Of a stretch of DNA of 48,507 bases, positions 42,633 to 48,507 are shown piece by piece. The stretch comes from CAZVEE01 sp964625525. Lineage in GTDB: Bacteria > Pseudomonadota > Alphaproteobacteria > JAJFIK01. Both the position numbers and the translations under genes were made by a program. Numbering within the stretch: position 1 is the first letter of the stretch; each line of letters starts with the position of its first letter. Under the pieces are notes generated by a model that was not told the origin of the DNA, searched no databases, and saw only the letters and a list, made by a program, of their open reading frames with translations. The stretch spans positions 1-48,507 of the forward strand of contig CAZVEE010000019.1 in NCBI GenBank assembly GCA_964625525.1, given 5' to 3'.

Positions 42633-43499
42633 TCAGACCCCGGGCGTGGGCCGCAGGGCGTCCGGCAGGTCCGGCTGGATCTCGGCCGTGGGCTTGTGCA
42701 GACCGGCCGGCGACAGGGTGAAGATCTCCACGCCGGTCTCGGTCACCCCGATGGAATGCTCGAACTGGGCCGACAGGGACTTGTCGCGCGTCACTGCCGT
42801 CCAGCCATCGCTCAGCACTTTCACATGGACTTTGCCCAGATTGATCATGGGCTCGATGGTGAAGATCATGCCTGGGCGCAGCGCCAGCCCCTGACCCGGC
42901 ATGCCGTAATGCACCACATTCGGCGCTTCGTGGAAGCTGCGCCCCAGGCCATGGCCACAGAAGTCGCGCACCACGCTGCACCGTTCGGCTTCGGCATAGG
43001 ATTGGATGGCGTGGCCGATATCGCCCAGGGTCGCGCCCGGGCGCACGACGGCGATGCCCCGCATCAGGCACTCATAGGTGATATCCACCAGGCGCTCGGC
43101 CTTTTTCTTGATCGCGCCTCCACCGAACATGCGGCTCGTGTCCCCGTGCCAGCCGTCCAGGATCACGGTCACATCGATGTTCAGGATGTCATCGGGCTGA
43201 ACGTCCCGGTCTCCGGGAATGCCGTGACAGACCACGTGATTAAACGAGGTACAGATGCTTTTGGGATAGCCGCGATAATGCAGCGGCGCCGGGATCGCCC
43301 CATGATCAAGAATGTACTCATAGGCGAGCCGGTCCAGGGTCTCGGTCAGAACGCCGGGCTTGGTCTCATCGGCCAGCATATCCAGGCATGCCGCCGCCAG
43401 ATGTCCGGCCCGGCGCATGCCGTCGAAGTCTTCCGGCTCGTAGATTTTTACGAGACCGCTGCGGCGGGGGCCCACTTCGGCGGCGGGGATGTATTGCAT
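42633..43499 (-). CDS. map: Methionine aminopeptidase, type I
   Basis: 288 aa, start preceded by GGAGA. It removes the initiator Met from new proteins. Metal ligands match E. coli MAP: D109 and D120 in 'NIDVTVILDGWHGDTSRMF', H183 in 'GHGLGRSFHEAP', E216 in 'FTIEPMI' and E247 in 'QFEHSIGVTETG', with His92 in 'CHGIPGD'. About 14 extra N-terminal and 20 extra C-terminal residues flank the core. It lies 45 nt after sfsA and 8 nt before radC, an arrangement common in alphaproteobacteria. Confidence 0.97.
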   Translation of the reverse strand: MQYIPAAEVGPRRSGLVKIYEPEDFDGMRRAGHLAAACLDMLADETKPGVLTETLDRLAYEYILDHGAIPAPLHYRGYPKSICTSFNHVVCHGIPGDRDVQPDDILNIDVTVILDGWHGDTSRMFGGGAIKKKAERLVDITYECLMRGIAVVRPGATLGDIGHAIQSYAEAERCSVVRDFCGHGLGRSFHEAPNVVHYGMPGQGLALRPGMIFTIEPMINLGKVHVKVLSDGWTAVTRDKSLSAQFEHSIGVTETGVEIFTLSPAGLHKPTAEIQPDLPDALRPTPGV

Positions 43500-43544
43500 C
43501 GTCTTCTCCGGGTCGTGCGGCGCTCGACAGCAGCCATAAGGGCA

Positions 43545-44261
43545 TCAGAAGCGGGAGGGCGTCAGAATCGGGAGCGCCCGCGTCGCGGTAATCGTTTCAG
43601 GGTCGATAGCGCAAGCATAGCACAGGGTTTCCACACCCCGCGCGCGTGCTGTCCCAACGGCGTTCGCATACCCCGGATCGAGATCGGCTGCAAAGGCCAG
43701 TCGCTGGCAATCCGTGCGCTGGACCAGATAGACCATCACGGCACGGGCGCCTGCGTCCACCATATCTCCCAATTCCTCCAGGTGTTTGGCGCCGCGGGTC
43801 GTGACACTGTCGGGAAATTCTGCCAGGCCCGGTTCGCGCATCAGGTGGACGTTCTTGACTTCCACATAGCAGGGGCGGGGGTCGGGGCCCTCTTCCAACA
43901 GGAGATCAATGCGGCTGTTGCGGCCGTATTTGACTTCCCGGCGCAAGGATCCATAGCCCGCCAGCTCACTGATCACGCCGTTGCGAATCGCCTCTTCCAC
44001 GAGCTTGTTGGGCGCGCCTGTGTGCATGCCCACCAGGCCCCCGTCCGCTTCCACCAAGTGCCATGTATACGCCAGCTTGCGTTTGGGATCGGTACTATGG
44101 GCCAACCAAACGCGCAGGCCAGGCGTATTCAATCCCATCATAGAGCCCGGATTGGCGCAGTGCGCCGTCACCGTCTCGCCGCTGTCCAGTTCCACATCCG
44201 CCAGGAAGCGCTTGTAGCGTTTGATCAGACGCCCCTGGTGGAGCGGTGCGGGTAATTTCAT
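43545..44261 (-). CDS. sfsA: SfsA family protein
   Basis: 238 aa, full family length. The N-terminal OB-like part has 'LIKRYKRFLADVEL' and 'CANPGSMMGL'. The C-terminal PD-(D/E)XK nuclease-like core shows 'RIDLLLEE' and 'CYVEVKNVHL', then 'FPDSVTTRGAKHLEEL'. SfsA was named for sugar-fermentation stimulation in E. coli and is thought to bind DNA; its biochemical role is unsettled. It is first in the run sfsA-map-radC-SBP-amidohydrolase and divergent from the CinA-type gene. No clear Shine-Dalgarno. Confidence 0.96.
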   Translation of the reverse strand: MKLPAPLHQGRLIKRYKRFLADVELDSGETVTAHCANPGSMMGLNTPGLRVWLAHSTDPKRKLAYTWHLVEADGGLVGMHTGAPNKLVEEAIRNGVISELAGYGSLRREVKYGRNSRIDLLLEEGPDPRPCYVEVKNVHLMREPGLAEFPDSVTTRGAKHLEELGDMVDAGARAVMVYLVQRTDCQRLAFAADLDPGYANAVGTARARGVETLCYACAIDPETITATRALPILTPSRF

Positions 44262-44317
44262 GATCGGCGGTCCGGCGGGTTAGAGTGGGTCGAGCGGTCA
44301 GCGAAGGAATGGTTCAT

Positions 44318-45088
44318 ATGGTTGATAGCGCGGGCGCGTCCAGCGCCGGCCGCGTCACGGCGGCGGTTCTCATCATCGGCGACGAGATTTTGTCGGGGCG
44401 CACTCAAGACGTGAACCTGGCCATGATCGCCGAAAAGCTCGGTGGCATCGGGATTGATCTGATGGAGGCCCGGGTGGTGCCCGACCAGGAGGCGGTCATT
44501 GGCGCGGCTGTCAATGCCTTGCGCGGCCATTACGATTACGTCTTCACCACTGGTGGCATTGGCCCCACCCACGATGATATCACCGCCGACAGTATGGCGC
44601 GTGCGTTCGGAGTGGGGATCGATTATCACCCCGAGGCGCTCGCTCTTTTGGGGGCCCAGTATCGCGAGGGCGAGTTTACCGAGGCCCGAAAGCGCATGGC
44701 CCGCATCCCCGACGGCGCCACCCTGATCGAAAATCCGGTCAGCCGTGCGCCCGGCTTTCGCCTCGACAATGTCTTTGTGCTCGCGGGCATTCCCGCCGTC
44801 GCCAAGGCCATGATGGACAGCGTGCTGCCCGCGCTTACCGGTGGCGCGCCGCTGCAGTCGCGCACCGTCGCCGCCTTCCTCGCCGAAAGTGCCATCGCTG
44901 CCAAACTGGAAGCCGTTCAGGATGCCTATCCGGATGTGAAGATCGGCTCCTATCCCTTCTATCGGGATAAACGCTTCGGCACGAGCCTGGTGCTGCGCAG
45001 TGCCGATGCCACGCGCCTTGCCGAGGCCGTCGCACTGGTCCAAGAGGCCGTCCGCTCTCTGGGGCAAGAGCCGCTGGAGGTGGAGTGA
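44318..45088 (+). CDS. CinA-type molybdopterin-binding-domain protein
   Basis: 256 aa from ATG 44318, with AAGGA 9 nt upstream; ATG 44309 and GTG 44285 are in frame. A single MoaB/Mog-like (MPT-binding) domain at about 15-180 shows 'AVLIIGDEILSGRTQDVN' and 'FTTGGIGPTHDDITADSMA', as in the N-terminal half of CinA (competence/damage-inducible protein A). The C-terminal nicotinamide-nucleotide amidase domain is absent. In alphaproteobacteria this short form often adjoins map/sfsA genes. In CinA the related COG1058 domain acts as an ADP-ribose pyrophosphatase, so a nucleotide repair role is possible. It is convergent with the RTX gene. Confidence 0.9.
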   Translation: MVDSAGASSAGRVTAAVLIIGDEILSGRTQDVNLAMIAEKLGGIGIDLMEARVVPDQEAVIGAAVNALRGHYDYVFTTGGIGPTHDDITADSMARAFGVGIDYHPEALALLGAQYREGEFTEARKRMARIPDGATLIENPVSRAPGFRLDNVFVLAGIPAVAKAMMDSVLPALTGGAPLQSRTVAAFLAESAIAAKLEAVQDAYPDVKIGSYPFYRDKRFGTSLVLRSADATRLAEAVALVQEAVRSLGQEPLEVE

Positions 45089-45098
45089 TTGGAAGAGC

Positions 45099-45123
45099 AG
45101 GAAGGGGCCTTTAGCCCCTTCCT
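45099..45123. terminator. Hairpin between convergent CinA-type and RTX genes
   Basis: AGGAAGGGGC (45099-45108) pairs with GCCCCTTCCT (45114-45123) around CTTTA. The stem is strong but no U-run follows on either strand, so its role as terminator is tentative; position between convergent genes supports it. Confidence 0.5.
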
Positions 45124-45171
45124 CAGACTCATGAGCCTCATGCCCCAACGGGCTCTTCAGGTCACGACCGG

Positions 45172-47994
45172 TCACACCAGCAGATGACCGCTTGCCTCCA
45201 GCGCCGTTTCATCCGTCAACCCCGTGACGTTCAGCAGCGTGGCGATGGTGACGAAGTCGTCCGCGCCGCCATTCACATCCACGGCGAGGGTGCTGTTGCT
45301 GCCGGCATTGGTGATGCGGACGAAATCGGTGATGACATCCGTAAGCGGATTATAGAGTACCAGATCGGACAGATCCAGTGCATCGCCCTGAGCGGTGGAG
45401 AAATCCTGCACCGTGTCTAGCGCGTCGAACGCCGTGGCGCTTTCAAAGAAGAAGGTGTCCGCGCCGTCACCGCCGTTCAGCGTATCGGCACCCGCGCCGC
45501 CATGCAGTTCGTCATTGCCGAGAAGACCGAACAGCAGGTCATTGCCCGCATCGCCATGGAGGACGTCGTTGGAGGCGTAAGTGTCATTGGTGTTCTGCCC
45601 GCCATACAACGTGTCGTCGCCGTCGCCGCCATGGAGCGTGTCATTGTCCTGAAAGCCAAGCAGCATGTCGTCTCCGGCCTCGCCATAGAGCGTATCCGCG
45701 CCGCTGATCCCGCGCAGATCATCATTGCCGTCCCCCCCATAAAGGGTGTCATCGCCGCCACTGCCGATCAGCAGATCGTCCCCGGTGTCGCCATAGACCA
45801 GATCATTGCCGCCTTGCGCCACGATCTCGTCATTGCCGTCGCCCCCGAAGATGGTATCGACGAGTGAGCCGCCCAGCAGAACATCATCGCCGCCACGGCC
45901 CTCAATGGTGGCATCCGACAGGTTGCTGCCATTGAAATAGTCCCCATGCGCCGAGCCGATAAAGTTCTCCACCGCAGCCAAGTTATCTTCGCCGCCGAAG
46001 CCGTCCTTAGCGGTCCAGCCATCAATGCTCTGACTGCCGTCATAGGTCCATTGTGCACCGGTCAAGTTCACGACCACACCCACCGGCGCGTAGGTATAGT
46101 TCAGCGTGTCAATGCCGTTACCGCCATTGATGGTATCATCGCCGGCGCAGGCGTAGACGGTGTCGTCCCCGTCGTCGCCGCGAAGCGTGTCCATACCAGC
46201 ACCGCCGAACAGCAGGTCATTCCCCTGCTGACCACGCAGCAGATCATCGCCGTCTCCGCCCGTGAGAATGTCATCCCCCGCCGTGCCATTGATCGTATTG
46301 GCAAGCGCGTCGCCGCTGGTGACCACCGGCAGGTCCAGGGCGACATCGTCCTTGAACGTAATGGTTTCGATCAAGGGCGTGAACGGCCCGTTCCCACAGA
46401 AGGTCGAGAAGTCGTAATACTGCTCGATGATGATCGTGTTGTTCTTGGACCCGGTATTATTCGTGTAGTTGATATGCAGGTCGGCCTCGACCAGCGTTGT
46501 GGTCATCCGGTTGCTTCCACTGTTGACATCATTGATGATCAGCGTGTCGTCACCGGATGCATCTGTGATCGTGAAGGTGATGACGCCTGCGGATTGGCCC
46601 ACAATGTTGATTTCATAAGTGTCGTTGCCGGAATTGCCTTCCAGCACGTTGATGTCGCCCCCGCGGGAACTCGTCAGCGTAATCGTATCATGGCCGGCGC
46701 CACCGAAGATCGTGTCGCTGCCGCTCCAATCCAGGATGATGTCGTTCCCGGACCCGCCACTGACGACATCATCGCCTTCTTCGGAGCGGATCCAGTCATC
46801 TCCGGAGCCGCCGAAGATCGTATCCGCGTCCTCGCCGGCATAGATTTCGTCATTGCCGCCGCCGCCATAGACCGTGTTCACACCATTCCCGGCACCGATG
46901 ACATCATCACCGTCAGAGGCCGTCTCAACGCCGTCACTCTGATCGCCATAGATGGTGTCGTCGCTGCCGGTGCCCAAAACCTCGTCGGATCCAGCGCCGC
47001 CGATGAGCGTTTCGGGTGTGTCCGTGACATTGCTGTTGGGATTTGAAATCGAGGAGTTGTTGAACATCCGAATGATGTCATCACCGCCGCCGCCATTGAC
47101 GGTGTCGGTGCCTTCTTCGGACAGGATTTTGTCATTGCCATTGCTGCCAATGATGACATCGTTGCCGTCGCCGCCGTAGATCAGGTCATCGCCATCTTCG
47201 CCGAACAGGCGGTCATCATCGTTTTCGCCTCTCAGCGTGTCATCACCATCACCGCCATAGAGGTCGTCGTCGCCGTCACCGCCGCTCAGTGTGTCGTTAT
47301 CATTCTGTCCGTACAGGGTGTCCTCGCCGGCTTGCCCGTCGAGCACGTCATTTCCGTCGCGGCCATAGGCGATGTCTTCGCCGTCGCCAAGATCAACTCT
47401 GTCGGTGCCGATGTAACCGAAGAACCGGTCATTGCCTTTGCCGCCATTGGCATTGGTGCCTTCAACGCCGCCATAGATGATGTCGTTTCCGTCCTCGCCA
47501 TAGACATGGGGATTGTCGCGGCCGGCATAAATCGTGTCGTTGCCATCACCAGCATTGATCCGGTTGCCGTTGGCATTGCCCATGATGATATCGGCCGCGC
47601 TCGACCCATTGATCGTGCCGCCACCCGGGCTGATGATCAGATTGGACGCAGTCAGGTCGAAGGTGGAGCCATCGGCGAATTTCAGAACTTCAATGTTGTT
47701 TCCACCTGTGAAGTGATCTTCGACCGTGATGTTATTATTATTATTTTCTTTGCCGACTTTTATCGTCAAGTCGAAATTCGTTTGAGAGGAGAATGCATTA
47801 AAGGAGAGATCCTGAATGGTAATCCCTGCTCCAAACTCGATTGTATCATTGCCACCACTATCGATAATGGTGTCATCCCACCCACCGAGAAGATACCGGT
47901 AGATATCGTCGCCTCCGAAACCTTGCAGTGTATCATCTTCATTGAGATTGGTGACAAGCGTGTCATTACCAGACGTTCCAGTGATCAAGGCCAT
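45172..47994 (-). CDS. RTX calcium-binding exoprotein, type I secretion substrate
   Basis: 940 aa. Dozens of RTX nonapeptides of the form GGxGxDxLx are spread through the protein ('GGDGDDDLYGGDGDDTL', 'GGAGNDELHGGAGADTL'), forming calcium-bound beta-rolls outside the cell. Non-repeat spacers at about 60-130, 470-580 and 655-700 separate blocks. The C-terminal about 80 residues ('DALDTVQDFSTAQGDALDLSDLV') match the type I secretion signal region of peptidase/RTX proteins. No enzymatic domain is recognised; there is no signal peptide. A run of five Asn near residue 86 is encoded by an (AAT)4-AAC tract. Possible roles are adhesion, S-layer-like coating or biofilm matrix. The ATG has GGTGGGGA upstream. 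No exporter genes are near. Confidence 0.92.
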   Translation of the reverse strand: MALITGTSGNDTLVTNLNEDDTLQGFGGDDIYRYLLGGWDDTIIDSGGNDTIEFGAGITIQDLSFNAFSSQTNFDLTIKVGKENNNNNITVEDHFTGGNNIEVLKFADGSTFDLTASNLIISPGGGTINGSSAADIIMGNANGNRINAGDGNDTIYAGRDNPHVYGEDGNDIIYGGVEGTNANGGKGNDRFFGYIGTDRVDLGDGEDIAYGRDGNDVLDGQAGEDTLYGQNDNDTLSGGDGDDDLYGGDGDDTLRGENDDDRLFGEDGDDLIYGGDGNDVIIGSNGNDKILSEEGTDTVNGGGGDDIIRMFNNSSISNPNSNVTDTPETLIGGAGSDEVLGTGSDDTIYGDQSDGVETASDGDDVIGAGNGVNTVYGGGGNDEIYAGEDADTIFGGSGDDWIRSEEGDDVVSGGSGNDIILDWSGSDTIFGGAGHDTITLTSSRGGDINVLEGNSGNDTYEINIVGQSAGVITFTITDASGDDTLIINDVNSGSNRMTTTLVEADLHINYTNNTGSKNNTIIIEQYYDFSTFCGNGPFTPLIETITFKDDVALDLPVVTSGDALANTINGTAGDDILTGGDGDDLLRGQQGNDLLFGGAGMDTLRGDDGDDTVYACAGDDTINGGNGIDTLNYTYAPVGVVVNLTGAQWTYDGSQSIDGWTAKDGFGGEDNLAAVENFIGSAHGDYFNGSNLSDATIEGRGGDDVLLGGSLVDTIFGGDGNDEIVAQGGNDLVYGDTGDDLLIGSGGDDTLYGGDGNDDLRGISGADTLYGEAGDDMLLGFQDNDTLHGGDGDDTLYGGQNTNDTYASNDVLHGDAGNDLLFGLLGNDELHGGAGADTLNGGDGADTFFFESATAFDALDTVQDFSTAQGDALDLSDLVLYNPLTDVITDFVRITNAGSNSTLAVDVNGGADDFVTIATLLNVTGLTDETALEASGHLLV

Positions 47995-48000
47995 GAGTCC

Positions 48001-48370
48001 CCACCTTTTCAGATTTGGGTTTGACTGAAATTTCCACAGGAAAACGCAAGCACCGCGAAGACTAACAGCGCGGTCGTTATTTCATACCAAATCGAGCATA
48101 AGGCGCATAGTGACAATTTGTAATATGCACGGATGAGGTGCAAAGACACATGAATGCGGCCGACCAGCCAGTATCCGGCCGTTCCCAGAACTCGGAGAGT
48201 AAGTGCTTAGACCCGCATTCGGATGATTTTGCAATTTCGCGTGTCTGTGACGCAATTCATGTGATTATATCAATGGCTTAAAGCGACAATGCCAATCAGG
48301 GTCTCGAAACCACCATTCCGCATTTGCTCAAACGGCCCGTGGGCCGTCCACCCCATGGCGTGCGCCGGTC
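48001..48370. other. AT-richer promoter region upstream of the RTX gene
   Basis: No gene is seen in these 370 bases. Between about 48030 and 48270 the composition is clearly richer in A and T than the flanking genes, as expected for the promoter and leader of the minus-strand RTX gene. I could not pick a convincing -35/-10 pair. Confidence 0.5.
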
Positions 48371-48475
48371 CTAGAGCCGTTTCACTGAAAACCAGATCAT
48401 TGAAACGGCTCTCAGTCCTTACTTGGGCGCGCTTTCCGGGCGGAAAACCGCGCACACTTTTCCTGAAAGCGCTCT
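48371..48475 (-). repeat. 105-bp two-hairpin dispersed repeat, copy B (inverted)
   Basis: The reverse complement matches copy A (39131-39235) over its full 105 bases with only about ten differences and one indel-like shift near the middle. The perfect arms are conserved: AGAGCCGTTTC / GAAACGGCTCT at 48373-48404 region and GCGCTTTC / GAAAGCGC near 48429-48472. It lies upstream of the RTX gene, in no gene. Short frames read through it on both copies are translations of the repeat, not genes. Confidence 0.9.
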
Positions 48476-48507
48476 AATCCCACGCCTAGCAATAACGCGC
48501 TGTGACA

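Noticed and set aside
45400..47640. Dense periodic direct repeats resembling a CRISPR or satellite array
   Set aside because: The period is about 27 bases and in frame; it reflects RTX nonapeptides, with no constant repeat or unique spacers.

Overview
The window is a dense, GC-rich stretch of an alphaproteobacterial chromosome. This is inferred from the sfsA-map-radC cluster, the Rrf2-led SUF operon with a DUF59 gene, the bactofilin/M23 pair, DUF455 next to Bcp, and a long DUF3971/AsmA-like protein. The family cannot be fixed from sequence alone; a Caulobacterales/Maricaulales/Hyphomonadaceae-like organism would fit. I saw no rRNA, tRNA, CRISPR array, prophage, transposase or integron.

Layout. 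1-5.3 kb: a small unknown protein, a membrane-anchored ThuA-domain protein and a 1271-residue exoprotein (sorbosone-dehydrogenase-like propeller, LamG, cadherin-like domain, acidic tail). 5.3-9.1 kb (minus strand): bcp-DUF455, then an M23 peptidase overlapping a bactofilin, a cell-shape/cell-wall pair. 9.2-13.2 kb: AsmA-like protein coupled to a GNAT acetyltransferase. 13.6-16.1 kb: a sedolisin/S8-like exoprotein with Glu in place of the catalytic His and two CBM2-like C-terminal domains. 16.2-20.1 kb: tyrS, anmK, a chorismate-lyase-like protein and an alpha/beta hydrolase.

20.4-28.2 kb: a complete SUF iron-sulfur cluster operon: Rrf2/IscR-type regulator, NifS/IscS-like desulfurase, sufB, sufC, sufD, sufS, a DUF59 gene, a SufA/IscA-type carrier and a TfoX-N protein. 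Genes are tightly spaced or overlapping, so they are probably cotranscribed and controlled by the Rrf2 protein. 28.3-32.3 kb: a TPR membrane protein, two tandem crotonase paralogues and a divergent coniferyl-aldehyde-dehydrogenase-like gene, suggesting acyl-CoA or aromatic side-chain metabolism. 32.5-39.1 kb: an outer-membrane beta-barrel protein, a DEAD-box RNA helicase, parE and an Old Yellow Enzyme-family oxidoreductase.

39.1-48.5 kb: a five-gene minus-strand run, sfsA-map-radC-peptide-binding lipoprotein-acetylpolyamine amidohydrolase-like gene, with a divergent CinA-type gene and a 940-residue RTX exoprotein. This segment is bracketed by two inverted copies of a 105-bp two-hairpin repeat (39131-39235 and 48371-48475). 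The first copy supplies the stop codon of the amidohydrolase gene.

Three large acidic proteins (1464, 13587 and 45172) lack visible signal peptides. They look like type I secretion substrates, although no type I exporter is encoded here. I found no clearly new multi-gene system. The strongest leads are the paired repeat, the Glu-for-His protease fused to CBM2-like domains, the split ThuA/sugar-dehydrogenase pair with an upstream small reading frame, and the binding-protein/deacetylase coupling.
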